A stretch of 64,000 bases of DNA from Colwellia sp. MB3u-45 (GCF_014077005.1 NZ_JACGVC010000051.1:1-64000), one strand, 5' to 3'; counted from the first letter of the stretch, positions 45,285-56,144 are shown. The notes: generated from the sequence alone by a model not told the origin. A program made the numbers and translations.

Positions 45285-46346
45285 TTACTGTGAGCCGATG
45301 CGACTCTTGCGTTCAAACTCGCGAATAAGGCTAATATAATGCTGTTCAGTTTGTTTGGTCATCACACTACGCTTGTGATCAAGTAATTGCCCATGAAACT
45401 CTACCGCCAGTTGTTTAGCCGCATTTAACATTTGCTCAAACACTGAAAAAGCATCACCTGGATTAGGTAAGGTCATAAAAAGGGTAATGCCTTGGGTGCT
45501 AAAGTTTTCCATATCATCAAGATTAAACGTACCCGGATTCATCATATTGGCTAGGCTAAAGGTCACTTTTCCATTACCGGCGTTGTCTTGATGACGGTGA
45601 AATATATTCATTTCGCCATATTTCATCCCTAAAGTCAGTAATGTGGGTAATAACGCAGCGCCTGACATCACTTGTCCTTTTGGCATAACAACCGAGAGCA
45701 CGATAACTTGCGGCTCAATATCGATAGCGGCAGGTTTTTCACTTGCCGGTGTTGCCGACGGAGTAGGCTCATCTTTGTTAAGGGCAGCGGCTTTATTCAC
45801 TAATATGTCTGGCTTTGCCTGTGTCACCGGTTGTTGATAAACCGGTTTAGTTTGCAGAGCTTTTTTTCTATTAGCTTCAATGGTGGCCGTTTTATTAGCG
45901 GCTGTCTCTTCAAAGCAGTCTTTGTCATAATCAGCTGTCTCTGACAAGGCTTGTTGCTTTAAATGCTCTGGTACGGCTTCAGTATCGTTGTGCAGAGCAC
46001 CAAAATTTAGTCCTTGCTCTTGGCCTTTTTCGTCAAAGTCAGCCGGAGGAACATCATTTGGCATGGGTGCTTCGCTATAAAAATCTGCACTACCTTCAAC
46101 ACGATGAGACTTAACAGCAAGCTCATCATCTTGGGCGCTAGCGCCAACCACTTTTGGCTTACTCACCCCGTCTTGATCAAAACCTGAGCCATCAAACCCC
46201 CGTGGCTTTGATGCCACAGGATCTACTTTAGTTTTTAATTTATAAGGATTTTTTTGTTTTCTAATCGTCCAATAACCATGAATAAAAATAGCGACTATCA
46301 CAATAGCACTAATAATAATTAATGTGTTTCTGAAATTATTTTCCAT
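45285..46346 (-). CDS. zipA: Cell division protein ZipA
   Basis: A 353-residue inner membrane division protein that tethers FtsZ. A single N-terminal helix (LIIISAIVIVAIFIHGYW, 9-26) is followed by RKQKNPYK, a long Pro/Ala/charged linker (about 35-205), and the C-terminal FtsZ-binding domain (about 215-345: VLSVVMPKGQVMSGAALLPTL, LFMTLPNPGDAFSVFEQML, LDHKRSVMT). It begins 8 bp after the smc stop codon, so they are co-transcribed; ligA follows. Confidence 0.95.
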   Translation of the reverse strand: MENNFRNTLIIISAIVIVAIFIHGYWTIRKQKNPYKLKTKVDPVASKPRGFDGSGFDQDGVSKPKVVGASAQDDELAVKSHRVEGSADFYSEAPMPNDVPPADFDEKGQEQGLNFGALHNDTEAVPEHLKQQALSETADYDKDCFEETAANKTATIEANRKKALQTKPVYQQPVTQAKPDILVNKAAALNKDEPTPSATPASEKPAAIDIEPQVIVLSVVMPKGQVMSGAALLPTLLTLGMKYGEMNIFHRHQDNAGNGKVTFSLANMMNPGTFNLDDMENFSTQGITLFMTLPNPGDAFSVFEQMLNAAKQLAVEFHGQLLDHKRSVMTKQTEQHYISLIREFERKSRIGSQ

Positions 46347-46354
46347 TACCTTGC

Positions 46355-49300
46355 CTATACTTCTGCCATGGCGATTGCTTCGTCAATATCAACCGCTACC
46401 ATACGTGAAACACCGGGTTCAAACATAGTTACTCCGGTTAAATGTGACGCCATCTCCATGGCTATTTTATTATGACTTATATATATAAATTGCACTGTTT
46501 GCGACATTTCTCGCACTAGATTACAAAAACGACTCACATTTGCATCATCCAAAGGTGCATCCACTTCATCAAGTAAACAAAATGGTGCCGGGTTCAATCT
46601 AAAAATCGCAAAGACTAATGATAATGCGGTCAGCGCTTTTTCTCCACCAGATAATAGGTGAATTGTGCTATTTTTTTTACCTGGCGGTCTCGCCATGATG
46701 GTAACCCCTGTTTCTAGTAGGTCTTCACCGGTCAAGGTTAAGTACGCTTGACCACCACCAAAGACCTTAGGAAATAACACCTGTAGGTCTTTATTAACCT
46801 GATCAAAAGTCAGTTTAAACTTATGACGGCTTTCTTTATCTATTTTTGCAATTGCCGCTTCTAGGGTGCTTATTGCATTATTAAGATCTTGATCTTGTTG
46901 GTCAAGGTAACTTTTACGCTTGAATTGGCTTTCATACTCTTCAATAGCGGCTAAATTAATAGCCCCTAATAACTGTATATCTTTAGCCAATTTAATTAAC
47001 TGCGCTTGCCAGAGCGATTCTTTCGCATTGGCGGGCATGGCCTCAATGACACTATCAATATTTTGTTGTAACTCAGCTAGAATTTCCAAGCTACTTTCAG
47101 CTCTTAATTTAAAACCTTCGCTATCTAATTGTAAACGCGCTAACTGCTGATTAAGCGCACTAATTTTATTTTGACTACTTTTTTGCTGTAATTCTAAGGT
47201 CGCTAAACGTGTTTGACTGTCATTCAAAGTTTGCTGATTAAATTGCAGCTTGTCATTAATGGCGACTAGGTTCTCGAGCCATTCGGGTAATTGTTGCTCA
47301 AACTCTTGTATTGGCTGACTGTTATCGGTAAAAACTTGGCTATTACTGCTCAACCTTTGGGTCAGTAAATTAACATTTTCTTGATTAGAGCGAATATTTT
47401 GTTCACCTTGCATACGCTGACTTTTAAGTTGTTCAACCACTAAGCTCGATTGATGTCGTTGTTGATGCAATGCTTGGCTGCGCGTTTGAATTTGCTCAAT
47501 TGACGCTTGTAATCGTGTTTGTTGTTCAGAAAAATTATCCACACTATCGCCGCTGTCATCAGATACTTGTGCTATTTGCGCTTGAAAATCAGCTAACTTT
47601 TTTGTAGCTATATGCTCACTTTTTAGCAAGTCATCTATTTGCTCAGTTAATTTTTGCTGCTGACTTTGTTGTTGTTCATTCGCCTGAGCTTTTAATGAAA
47701 TCAAGTTGTTAAGCTCATTAAGTTTAGCGTGTTTTAAGGTTATATTTTGACTAATAGTACTTTTTTCACTTGCTAATCGCGCTTGCTGTTCGCTGGTTTG
47801 GCTTTGCTGCTGCTCGGTATTTTGTTTTGTGCTCGATAAATCCTGAATCGCGGTTTGCTCGCTGGCAAGCTGGCGTTGCAAGCTAATATAGTCGTAACCT
47901 TGTTCAAGCTTGCCTTTGGTTAGCATGTGATGATGCAACCAAGTGCCGTCTGGGCAAATAATACTTTGATAACTCGCTAAACTCGATAATTCTTGCTTAG
48001 CTTCACGATAATTTTCAGCCAGAAAAATAGTATTAAAATAGCGAGTTAGCGCGCTAACACCCTTCACTTTATGGGCTAAAGTATTAGCGTTAATTGTGCT
48101 TAACTCGATGCTATGTTTATCCATACTTTGATCACGGCTTTGATCAGAAATTTCAGCGCTGTTTCGATAAACAAAACACAAGTTATCTGCCGTTAAGTTG
48201 CCATCCGTATCAGCGCTAGGCAAGGCTTCAATAACATGGCCTGCTAACCAATGTGATAATACCACTTCAACCGCCTGCTCCCAGCCATGAGCCACATCAA
48301 GTTGACTCTGCAACGACACAACGTCAGTAATGCTTTGCTGACTAAACCATAGGGCTTGTTTTTCACTCCAAGGCGATGTGTCAGCAAGCTTTATCTGCAA
48401 TGCTGCAATCACTTGACTTTTAACCGTGTGCTGGCCAGCAGCTACTGCAAAGGTTTGACTTAATTCTTGAGACACTTGCTGCAGGTTTGCTGCTTTATCA
48501 GTGTTCTGATCCTGTTGTTTTTGCAACTGTTCAATAGCGCCTGTTACCAGCGTTTTTTGTTGCCCTAATGCCTGTTCAGCAGCAGGGTCTTGTTGTGGTA
48601 ATAAAGCTATTTGCTGACGCAATTTAATGCTTTGCTGAGTAACCTGTTCAATAATGGTTTGTTGTTGAGTAATATGAGCATGTATGGTCAATTTTTGCTG
48701 CTGATTTTTGTCGCGCTTTTGCTGGTGTTGTTGCCATTGGCTTTGCAATTCTTTCTGTTCTACTTGCTGTTCCGCCAATGCTGTTTGACAAGTTTTTAAC
48801 GCCGCCTCTGTCGCTTGCAGCTGCGGTTGTTGTTCATTTAATTGTGTATTATACAATTGCAACTGCGCTTGCTCGGTTAAAATTAACTGTTGTGCATTGA
48901 GTAATTGCTGTTGAGTGAGTTCGTTGTCGGTTTGACTTTTTTCTGACTGCTCTTTTAAGTACTTAACTTGCTGTTCAGCGCGGGCAATATTTTGCGTTAC
49001 ATTAAGCTTTTGCTGATGCAGTGTTTGATTATTATCATTGCATGCCTGCATGGTGGCTTTTAATTCAATCATCACTAAATCATTTTGACTTAGCTCAGCA
49101 TTTTGACTTTCAACTTTACTTTCAAGCGCTAGAATTCGCGTTTGATGTTGTTGACGTTGCTGATCAAATTTTTGCCAGCGTAACACCGCCAGCTCGGCTT
49201 TATATTTGCGTTCTTGTTGTTTCAAGGTACGAAAGCGTTTGGCTGCTTCTGCTTGTTGATGCAATTTGTCAATTTGTACATCAAGTTCAAGACGAATATC

Positions 49301-49885
49301 ACTGAGCCGTGCTAAGTTTTCTCTGGTGTGACGTATTCTAGTTTCGGTTTCTTTACGGCGTTCTTTATATTTTGATATGCCCGCCGCTTCTTCAAGAAAC
49401 ACCCGTAACTCTTGTGGTTTTGATTCGATTAAACGAGAAATAGTGCCTTGTTCGATAATGGCATAACTACGAGGCCCTAAACCGGTACCAAGAAAAATAT
49501 CGGTAATATCGCGACGCCGGCACTTTGTGCCATTTAAAAAGTAAGTATTGATACTCTCGCGATTAACGACACGACGCACAGAAACTTGGCTTCTGTCGGC
49601 CATCTCACCTTGAATGCGGCCCTGAGTATTATCAAAAACTAGCTCGACACTCGCTTGGCCAATAGGTTTTCGACTGGCTGCACCATTAAAAATGACATCA
49701 GTCATGGCTTCGCCACGCAGATTTTTCGCAGAACTTTCGCCCAAGACCCAACGCACAGCGTCAATAATATTGGACTTGCCACAGCCATTTGGTCCAACAA
49801 TGGCGGTCATTTGTTGTTCAAAGTGAACTTTGGTGGGATCAACAAAGGATTTAAAACCTGCCAACTTTATATGCTTGAGTCGCAT
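46355..49885 (-). CDS. smc: Chromosome segregation protein SMC
   Basis: A 1176-residue condensin ATPase. The N-terminal head has Walker A IVGPNGCGKSNIIDAVRWVL (about 30-49) and the Q-loop region, two long Gln-rich coiled coils flank a hinge (about 510-660, DVVSLQSQLDVAHGWEQAVE), and the C-terminal head carries the signature LLSGGEKALTALSLVFAIF and Walker B PFCLLDEVDAPLDD. It organises and separates chromosomes. An SMC rather than MukBEF in a gammaproteobacterium fits Alteromonadales. Head of the smc-zipA-ligA operon, divergent from cysZ. Coils are unusually rich in Gln. Confidence 0.97.
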   Translation of the reverse strand: MRLKHIKLAGFKSFVDPTKVHFEQQMTAIVGPNGCGKSNIIDAVRWVLGESSAKNLRGEAMTDVIFNGAASRKPIGQASVELVFDNTQGRIQGEMADRSQVSVRRVVNRESINTYFLNGTKCRRRDITDIFLGTGLGPRSYAIIEQGTISRLIESKPQELRVFLEEAAGISKYKERRKETETRIRHTRENLARLSDIRLELDVQIDKLHQQAEAAKRFRTLKQQERKYKAELAVLRWQKFDQQRQQHQTRILALESKVESQNAELSQNDLVMIELKATMQACNDNNQTLHQQKLNVTQNIARAEQQVKYLKEQSEKSQTDNELTQQQLLNAQQLILTEQAQLQLYNTQLNEQQPQLQATEAALKTCQTALAEQQVEQKELQSQWQQHQQKRDKNQQQKLTIHAHITQQQTIIEQVTQQSIKLRQQIALLPQQDPAAEQALGQQKTLVTGAIEQLQKQQDQNTDKAANLQQVSQELSQTFAVAAGQHTVKSQVIAALQIKLADTSPWSEKQALWFSQQSITDVVSLQSQLDVAHGWEQAVEVVLSHWLAGHVIEALPSADTDGNLTADNLCFVYRNSAEISDQSRDQSMDKHSIELSTINANTLAHKVKGVSALTRYFNTIFLAENYREAKQELSSLASYQSIICPDGTWLHHHMLTKGKLEQGYDYISLQRQLASEQTAIQDLSSTKQNTEQQQSQTSEQQARLASEKSTISQNITLKHAKLNELNNLISLKAQANEQQQSQQQKLTEQIDDLLKSEHIATKKLADFQAQIAQVSDDSGDSVDNFSEQQTRLQASIEQIQTRSQALHQQRHQSSLVVEQLKSQRMQGEQNIRSNQENVNLLTQRLSSNSQVFTDNSQPIQEFEQQLPEWLENLVAINDKLQFNQQTLNDSQTRLATLELQQKSSQNKISALNQQLARLQLDSEGFKLRAESSLEILAELQQNIDSVIEAMPANAKESLWQAQLIKLAKDIQLLGAINLAAIEEYESQFKRKSYLDQQDQDLNNAISTLEAAIAKIDKESRHKFKLTFDQVNKDLQVLFPKVFGGGQAYLTLTGEDLLETGVTIMARPPGKKNSTIHLLSGGEKALTALSLVFAIFRLNPAPFCLLDEVDAPLDDANVSRFCNLVREMSQTVQFIYISHNKIAMEMASHLTGVTMFEPGVSRMVAVDIDEAIAMAEV

Positions 49886-50103
49886 TAAATCGAAAAACCT
49901 AATCGCAATATTTTATTGGCTAAAATTAAAGCAAGCAACTCGCTAAATTCCTGTCAGCCAATAAAATTAAAATAAAACATCAGTAACTAAGCTTACTGTA
50001 TCAGAGATTGATGTACTTTGTAACATCACAATACTGTTCATATTAGCCTAAGGAACCTATAATCGGGCTATGAATATCAATTAGTTAGGTTAATAAAACA
50101 ACA

Positions 50104-50859
50104 ATGAACAATAATAATAAACCCCCTTTGGCCGACGGTGGTGCTGGATATTTTATCAAAGGCTTTGAGTTGATCCGCACACCTGGCATTCGACGTTTTG
50201 TATTTGTACCCTTAGCGGTTAATTTGATCCTTTTTAGTTATGCTTTTTATTATATGTTTTTGCAGCTCGAAAGTTATATGCTGACTTTAGACAATTGGCT
50301 GGGCGAATCGTTTTCTTGGCTCAGTAATTTTATTTGGCCATTAGCTGTGTTGTTTGTCTTAATTGTTTTTTCATTTATTTTCAGCTCTGTTGCCAATTGG
50401 TTAGCCGCCCCCTTTAATGGTTTGTTGTCAGAGAAAGTTGAGGCGTTATTAACAAATCAACCCTTAAATAATGCTGGGGCTTTCGACGTTGTTAAAGACA
50501 TTCCTAGAACGCTAAGTCGCGAGTTAACTAAACTGGGTTACTATTTACCACGCGCACTGGCTTTCTTTTTACTTTATTGGCTACTACCGGTTATCGGCCA
50601 AGTGCTTTGGTTTTTATTTCTTGCTTGGATGATGGCAGTTCAATATAAAGACTATCCGTTTGATAACCACAAAATTAGTTTTAACCATATGCGTCAAGCC
50701 TTGAAGCAACGCCAAGGTTTAAGTTATAGTTTTGGGATAACAACTGCCGTATTCTCGATGATCCCAATAGTAAACTTAGTTGTGATGCCTGTGGCTATTT
50801 GCGGTGCTACAGCACTGTGGGTTGACCATTATCGTGATGAATTTGTTGACCGTTCATAA
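50104..50859 (+). CDS. cysZ: Sulfate transporter CysZ
   Basis: A 251-residue inner membrane protein of the CysZ family, which mediates sulfate uptake for cysteine synthesis. Conserved features are GAGYFIKGFELIRTPGIRRFV at the N-terminus, SSVANWLAAPFNGLLSEKVE, the paired membrane hairpins and WMMAVQYKDYPFDNH, FGITTAVFSMIPIVNLVVMP near the end. Its position next to zipA/smc genes is conserved in gammaproteobacteria. It is divergent from smc with about 218 bp between the starts. Confidence 0.94.
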   Translation: MNNNNKPPLADGGAGYFIKGFELIRTPGIRRFVFVPLAVNLILFSYAFYYMFLQLESYMLTLDNWLGESFSWLSNFIWPLAVLFVLIVFSFIFSSVANWLAAPFNGLLSEKVEALLTNQPLNNAGAFDVVKDIPRTLSRELTKLGYYLPRALAFFLLYWLLPVIGQVLWFLFLAWMMAVQYKDYPFDNHKISFNHMRQALKQRQGLSYSFGITTAVFSMIPIVNLVVMPVAICGATALWVDHYRDEFVDRS

Positions 50860-51238
50860 CAAATCAAATAACAATCAATAAGTTGCTAGCTTTTAAACGA
50901 TAAGCCCAAACATTATGCATATTGTGATGTTTGTTTAAACGTGCGTTGACATGCGGTTCAATGCTCTCAACGAAGGTTTTACTATAATTTGACAGCAAAA
51001 AAATCAACGGGCACACTTAATACTCTACCTGTGTTATTAATTAAATGATCTAGATTACCGACTTTATTACAGCCTTTATTTAATGATTTGTCGTTCTAAT
51101 GATTAAATAAACAAGCCTATCATGGCTGATTTTATTTAGTCTAAGTGATCATAGTCTTGGTGATCTAGGTTAAAATTTATCATTCATATTACATTCATAT
51201 TACATTCACATTACATTGAAATTTAAAAGGAACTGGCA
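50860..51238. other. Intergenic region after cysZ
   Basis: About 380 bp without a recognisable gene. It ends in an 11-bp triple repeat just before the next start. No clear terminator for cysZ was found. Confidence 0.4.
51182..51214. repeat. 11-bp triple tandem repeat upstream of a small gene
   Basis: ATTCATATTAC occurs twice, followed by ATTCACATTAC, ending 24 bp before the next ATG, at promoter or leader distance. Confidence 0.88.
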
Positions 51239-51631
51239 ATGCAATCACTGGGCTATATACCCAAAACCTCATTTTTATCCCGTACTTTATTACTGCTGAT
51301 GTTAAGTTTTAGCATTAACGCCGCCAGTATTAAGTCAGAAAAAATTACTAGAGAAACAATTGATATTCCGGTCATTGAAGGCGCGCGCGTATTTGCCAAA
51401 TTTGATGATAAAACACCTGTGGTGATCAATTACTTCACCTCAGTAACTGAAAATGGCGTAATAGCCTTTTATAATAAAAGTTATGGTGAGCCGATTCAGC
51501 AAGAGCGCAAACGTGGCCGCTTAACTTTACACTACCAAAAAGATTTACAGCAAATACGTGTAGTTATTTCACAGCAAAACAAGCTGCGCCAAGTTGATAT
51601 CATTGTTGATAAACGCACAGTAGAGCCATAA
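51239..51631 (+). CDS. Small secreted protein of unknown function
   Basis: A 130-residue protein with a signal peptide (helix TLLLLMLSFSINA, cleavage after about residue 28) and a basic, beta-rich mature part without recognised domain (VINYFTSVTENGVIAFYNKSYG, then ERKRGRLTLHYQKDLQQIRVVIS). AAAGGAA precedes the ATG. A bidirectional terminator lies downstream. It is predicted periplasmic; no function can be assigned. Confidence 0.75.
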   Translation: MQSLGYIPKTSFLSRTLLLLMLSFSINAASIKSEKITRETIDIPVIEGARVFAKFDDKTPVVINYFTSVTENGVIAFYNKSYGEPIQQERKRGRLTLHYQKDLQQIRVVISQQNKLRQVDIIVDKRTVEP

Positions 51632-51670
51632 TTATTTGTATAAAAAATTCAAAAGCTAATGGCTAGACAT

Positions 51671-51702
51671 AAAAAAACATCGCAAATAGCGATGTTTTTT
51701 TT
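51671..51702. terminator. Bidirectional terminator between convergent genes
   Basis: AAAAAAACATCGC (51671-51683) pairs with GCGATGTTTTTTT (51689-51701), followed by T on the plus strand, and the A-run gives a T-run on the minus strand. It serves the small secreted protein gene and the M1 peptidase gene. Confidence 0.92.
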
Positions 51703-51791
51703 ACTTACTATTACCTTAACTTTTGAATATTAACTAGCTAACTCGATCATTAATGCAATCATTGCTCGCAACAACTGGACTTAAGTTGAAC

Positions 51792-53651
51792 TTAATTTAA
51801 CAAAATAGCGTCAACAGTACCCTGTGCTAATGGGTGATAACCTGGACGTGCCTTTTTATATACTGCTTGTGCCCAACGCTTGCCTTTTGCTGATGTTGCC
51901 AACTCTTTATATAAAGGCACAATGAGCTTACGTCTACCTATTGATTCTAAGTAGTTTGCCATCGCAGGATACACCACGTCATAACCAGAGCGTAATGCTA
52001 ACAAATACCAAGCATGAGCAACCTCGGCGTTGCTACTCTTGGTGAGGTTAAAGGCTTTATCTAAACTTGCCATACGCTGATTAGAAATACTCAAAGGCAG
52101 ATTATTAATAAAGTGTAACCATTCATGTAAGGTCCAGTTTTGGGTCGGTATTTGCGCCAACTCGAGCTGATCACTGGTCCATTTTGCAATAGTATCATCA
52201 ATTTTAATAAATGCATTTGAGCGTGGCTTAGGGGCGTAACTAGGTAAACCTTGCTCATAAATCCACTCATTGAGTTCGACATCACTCACGATATTGGGGT
52301 ATTTATCCGTTAAATTAGCTTTGAGATAAATAACAAAGTTTTTGGTACCTAAACTTTGAAAGGCGTGATCATCAAAATATTGCATGATGAAGGTATCAAA
52401 TTTGTCTCGGCCAAACTTTTCTTCTAAGTAAACTAAGAATAACTGCCCTTTGGTATAAGGTACGCCAGAAAAAGCATCATCAGGGTCACGACCTTTAAGG
52501 TCGATATACAACTGAGTATCGCCTGGTGGTAGTTCAGCCATTTCATAACTTAAATTTTGCGCATCTAATGCGCGTTCCATTAAGGCTCTATCGGCGCCAA
52601 ATACCGCTTCCATAATACGATTTTCAACATAACTGGTAAAACCTTCGTTTAACCATAAATCGCGCCAGCTTTCATTGGTCACTAAGTTCCCCGACCAAGA
52701 GTGTGCTAGTTCATGAGCAATTAAATTGACTAAACTTTTATCGCCCGCAATGACGGTTGGCGTAATAAATGACAATCTCGGGTTTTCCATGCCACCAAAA
52801 GGGAAACTTGGTGGTAATATTAATAAGTCATATCGACCCCAACGATAGGCGCCAAAAAGCTTTTCAGTTTCATCGATCATCAATTGCGTATCATCAAACT
52901 CAGCAACGGCCCGATCTAAAATATATTGTTCGGCATAAATACCGGTTTGCTTACTCATCGCTTTAAACTCTAAATCACCCACGGCAATAGCAATTAAATA
53001 AGCGGGAATAGCTTGCGGCATAGCAAAAGAATAATCGCCATCACGCAAAGCATCAGGTTCATTGTTTGCACTCATCACAGCTAACAAGTCATCTCTGGTG
53101 GTAATGCGAGCGTTGTAAGTCATGCGCACACTAGGCGTATCTTGTATGGGTATCCAAGAGCGGGCATGAATTGCTTGGCTTTGGCTAAACATAAAGGGTT
53201 TGTCTTTACCGGCGGTTTGCTCAGGAGATAACCACTGTAAGCCAGAGGCTTGCGGCAGTGAGTTATAATAAACTCTAATCATTGGCGTTTGAAAAGGTGT
53301 GTTAATGGTTAGCTTTGAACCCATCACATCATCACGCTTAGCCAAGTGGTAATTTAATTTTACCCACTGATCACTGGCATTTTTTGCCATCACACGATGA
53401 ATGTCTAAATCGCGGGTATCTAAATAAATATCAGCAACATCGTCATCTAGCCAGTTAAGGCTTAATTCAGCAAAGCCCTTTAATGACTTTTGCTCAAAAT
53501 CAACATTCAAGTCTAGATAAAGGTGGCTAATTTTTACTTGGTCATAGTTTGCATAAGTTAAGGCATCGGCTGCTTGCGCCGAGGCTAATTGAACCCAGGC
53601 AAGCTGTACAACGCAAAACGTAGTGGCAACAAGGCGAACTAAAAATTTCAT
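51792..53651 (-). CDS. M1-family aminopeptidase (leukotriene A4 hydrolase-like), exported
   Basis: A 619-residue zinc aminopeptidase with a signal peptide ([16 protein letters not shown] to AQA). The substrate motif [11 protein letters not shown] precedes the zinc site [10 protein letters not shown] and the downstream Glu in [11 protein letters not shown], and the C-terminal helical domain (about 480-610) is typical of the LTA4H/cold-active aminopeptidase group described from Colwellia. It trims N-terminal residues from peptides in the periplasm or outside. A terminator separates it from motY upstream, so it is probably transcribed on its own. Confidence 0.94.
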   Translation of the reverse strand: MKFLVRLVATTFCVVQLAWVQLASAQAADALTYANYDQVKISHLYLDLNVDFEQKSLKGFAELSLNWLDDDVADIYLDTRDLDIHRVMAKNASDQWVKLNYHLAKRDDVMGSKLTINTPFQTPMIRVYYNSLPQASGLQWLSPEQTAGKDKPFMFSQSQAIHARSWIPIQDTPSVRMTYNARITTRDDLLAVMSANNEPDALRDGDYSFAMPQAIPAYLIAIAVGDLEFKAMSKQTGIYAEQYILDRAVAEFDDTQLMIDETEKLFGAYRWGRYDLLILPPSFPFGGMENPRLSFITPTVIAGDKSLVNLIAHELAHSWSGNLVTNESWRDLWLNEGFTSYVENRIMEAVFGADRALMERALDAQNLSYEMAELPPGDTQLYIDLKGRDPDDAFSGVPYTKGQLFLVYLEEKFGRDKFDTFIMQYFDDHAFQSLGTKNFVIYLKANLTDKYPNIVSDVELNEWIYEQGLPSYAPKPRSNAFIKIDDTIAKWTSDQLELAQIPTQNWTLHEWLHFINNLPLSISNQRMASLDKAFNLTKSSNAEVAHAWYLLALRSGYDVVYPAMANYLESIGRRKLIVPLYKELATSAKGKRWAQAVYKKARPGYHPLAQGTVDAILLN

Positions 53652-53667
53652 AAATCACATCCAAAGC

Positions 53668-53704
53668 TAAAAAGGCCTGTAGATTACAGTGAATATACAG
53701 GCCT
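53668..53704 (-). terminator. Terminator of motY
   Basis: AGGCCTGTA (53673-53681) pairs with TACAGGCCT (53696-53704). On the minus strand the stem is followed by TTTTTAGC. Confidence 0.82.
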
Positions 53705-53742
53705 CTTCAAGTGCTATTTATTTTTAACCGCTTAAGATAAAA

Positions 53743-54609
53743 TTATGGCTGTTCCATACGGATAACAACTCGACGGTTTTTGCCACGGCCAATAATGGTT
53801 TCATTAGACGCTACGTGGCGCTTTTCGCCATAACCATTCGCTTCAATGCGACTCGCGTCGATACCGCTGCTAACAATAAGTTCTCTGACATTATTTGCCC
53901 GGCGTTGTGACATTTTCAAGTTAGTGTTTCGGCCACCATAACTGTCTGAATAGCCATCAATTAGCACTAAGTCTAGCTTAGAATCAAGTGCTAAGTACTC
54001 AACAATCATATTCATCCGCTTTTGTGATGCTTTGGTTAATTTATCAGAGCCAAATTGATAGTTAAGCACGGTGTAAGAAATATCATCAAAGTTAAAGTCT
54101 AGTAAATTGCTCACGCAACTAACAAAGGCTTGATACGCTTGCTGAAAACGTGCGGTAGATAAACCAACGGTAATTTTATCGTCATCACTATACCAGTCGT
54201 TATAGTAAAATGTTGGGCTCATGCCTTGATCAAGCTCATTAAGCATATTCCAGGCAATTTTTTTCGGTAAGCCGGGAGAAAATTGTTTATGTAGTGTCAT
54301 ATTCGCTAACGTTCTACCGGCAATGCCAGGTCGCCAATTAGGCGCTTCAGAACGTACTTCGGCTAAAGAATAGCTGTCAGGCAGACGCATCATTTCCAGT
54401 TCAAATTCCATATTCATTTTTCGGTTCGCCGAACTATAAAATTTGGCTTGACCATAACGTGGAATTTGATGTGATAAGGTACATTGCAAGCGAGAATTAT
54501 CGGTTAACTGCCAGCTAGAATTTGAAATATCTGCACGATATTGCCTAGTCCCTGCATTTGTTTGGGCAATCAGTAATGATAATGTAACCAGCGTAATAGT
54601 TTTTTTCAT
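53743..54609 (-). CDS. motY: Sodium-type flagellar motor protein MotY
   Basis: A 288-residue periplasmic T-ring protein of the Na+-driven polar flagellum. A signal peptide (to about residue 19) precedes the MotY N-terminal domain (CTLSHQIPRYGQAKFYSSAN, WRPGIAGRTLANM, AWNMLNELDQG, then CVSNLLDFNFDDI) matching Vibrio MotY. The C-terminal OmpA-like peptidoglycan-binding domain (about 170-285) includes IDGYSDSYGGRNTNLKMSQ, RANNVRELI and GYGEKRHVASN. It stands outside any flagellar cluster, as commonly seen. Confidence 0.93.
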   Translation of the reverse strand: MKKTITLVTLSLLIAQTNAGTRQYRADISNSSWQLTDNSRLQCTLSHQIPRYGQAKFYSSANRKMNMEFELEMMRLPDSYSLAEVRSEAPNWRPGIAGRTLANMTLHKQFSPGLPKKIAWNMLNELDQGMSPTFYYNDWYSDDDKITVGLSTARFQQAYQAFVSCVSNLLDFNFDDISYTVLNYQFGSDKLTKASQKRMNMIVEYLALDSKLDLVLIDGYSDSYGGRNTNLKMSQRRANNVRELIVSSGIDASRIEANGYGEKRHVASNETIIGRGKNRRVVIRMEQP

Positions 54610-54804
54610 AAAAATAATTTCATGTCAATTTAGGTAAATTTTATAGCGACATCTTTACTATCGACAAAATCGTCAATAACTTTAACAGTTAATTAAAATA
54701 TAGCCAAAAATAAATTCACGCTTTTAGTGCTGGGTGATGTCTTAACCGTTTATTTCTGCGATAATCTCAAATAATATTTTTGCTAACCCGTACCCTTTGC
54801 CTTT

Positions 54805-55500
54805 ATGTCTGATAATAAAACAGCGACTAACACCACTACTGAAAAATCACTACTTGCTCAACGCTTTCGCGGCTACTTCCCCGTCGTTATCGATGTTGAA
54901 ACCGCCGGTTTTAATTCACAAACTGATGCTTTACTGGAAATTGCCGCCACCACACTGACCTTAGACGAAACTACTGGCCAATTAAGTTTAGATGAGACCA
55001 TACATTTTAATGTTGACCCTTTTGAAGGCGCTAACCTAGAGCCAGCCGCATTAGAATTTACCGGTATCGATCCCACTAATCCGTTACGTGGCGCAGTAGA
55101 TGAGAAAAAAGCGATTACAGAAATATTCAAACTTGTGCGAAAAAAAATGAAAGCGGCTGGTTGTCAGCGCGCGATTATAGTGGCACACAACGCGGCCTTT
55201 GATTTGGGTTTCGTTAATGCGGTCACTCAACGTTGTTCAATTAAACGCTCACCTTTTCATCCTTTTGTTAGTTTCGACACCACAACCTTGTCAGGCTTAG
55301 CATTAGGGCAAACGGTATTAGCAAAAGCCTGCGCAACAGCGCAAATTGATTTTAATAATAGTGAAGCGCATTCGGCACTATATGACACAGAAAAAACCGC
55401 TGAGTTATTTTGTTATATCGTGAATAAATGGCAACAATTAGGTGGTTGGCCATTAATTCAACCCGAAGAAACTGCACAGGAAAGTGCCGCTGAAGAATAA
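54805..55500 (+). CDS. rnt: Ribonuclease T
   Basis: A 231-residue DEDD-family 3'-5' exoribonuclease that matures the 3' ends of tRNA and other stable RNAs. Motifs: [20 protein letters not shown] (Exo I, catalytic D and E), [13 protein letters not shown] (Exo II) and [14 protein letters not shown] (Exo III, H and D). N-terminal [16 protein letters not shown] is typical of RNase T. A monothiol glutaredoxin gene lies nearby (2 kb away), as often found in gammaproteobacteria. Confidence 0.96.
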   Translation: MSDNKTATNTTTEKSLLAQRFRGYFPVVIDVETAGFNSQTDALLEIAATTLTLDETTGQLSLDETIHFNVDPFEGANLEPAALEFTGIDPTNPLRGAVDEKKAITEIFKLVRKKMKAAGCQRAIIVAHNAAFDLGFVNAVTQRCSIKRSPFHPFVSFDTTTLSGLALGQTVLAKACATAQIDFNNSEAHSALYDTEKTAELFCYIVNKWQQLGGWPLIQPEETAQESAAEE

Positions 55501-55560
55501 TTTCAGTTCTATTTTAACCCTATCGCTGTGCTACACATATCAACAGTTAACTGGCTAAAA

Positions 55561-55953
55561 TTAAAATAATGACTTTGCTTTTCGGCGATTGTTAACTCTG
55601 AAAAGCAAATTTCTTAATGCTAGCATCATTAAAAAAAAAGCTAAAAACTGTAAACTGGGTAAACTGGTGTTTAATAACATAACCGTAGCAAAAGCAAAGT
55701 AGGTATAAGGTAGGTATTCGTAAAGCCATTCAGGTAAAGTGTTTTTGTTATTTGGCTGCTTTTCATTAGCTTTATAACGGTCAAGGCGACGATAGCCTGA
55801 GCGCGTGACCAAAGTCGCACAACCCGCCAGATAGAATAAACCGACAGAGACAAACACAGGCCAAGTATCGTAAAAAGCAATTAAATAGCCACAAACTAAA
55901 AAATAAGCGTACGGCAGATTTTCATAAATGCATTTTGGATAAAACATCAACAT
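55561..55953 (-). CDS. Small membrane protein of unknown function
   Basis: A 130-residue protein with two similar halves. Each contains a motif of the form Y-ENLPYAYF or YEYLPYTYF followed by two hydrophobic helices (VCGYLIAFYDTWPVFVSVGLF; FATVMLLNTSLPSLQFLAFF), separated by a basic loop RSGYRRLDRYKANEKQ. This suggests an internal duplication with four membrane segments. No family or function was recognised. It is convergent with rnt. Confidence 0.65.
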   Translation of the reverse strand: MLMFYPKCIYENLPYAYFLVCGYLIAFYDTWPVFVSVGLFYLAGCATLVTRSGYRRLDRYKANEKQPNNKNTLPEWLYEYLPYTYFAFATVMLLNTSLPSLQFLAFFLMMLALRNLLFRVNNRRKAKSLF

Positions 55954-56144
55954 TCCTTGGTGAGTTTATTTTTTAGCTGGTCTTTGCAGTATTAGCTAGT
56001 CTTTGTAACAAAGAGTGATTTTTTCATACCAAACAAATTAATTCTCAGCGAGCTCGATATTAGCTTAGTTATAAAATGCTATTTTTCAATGGCTTTTATA
56101 TGCCTTTTATATGCCTTTTTAAATTTTCAGTAAATTTCAGCCAC

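Noticed and set aside
53743-54609. Generic OmpA-family protein
   Set aside because: The N-terminal domain matches MotY specifically, so the more precise name is used.
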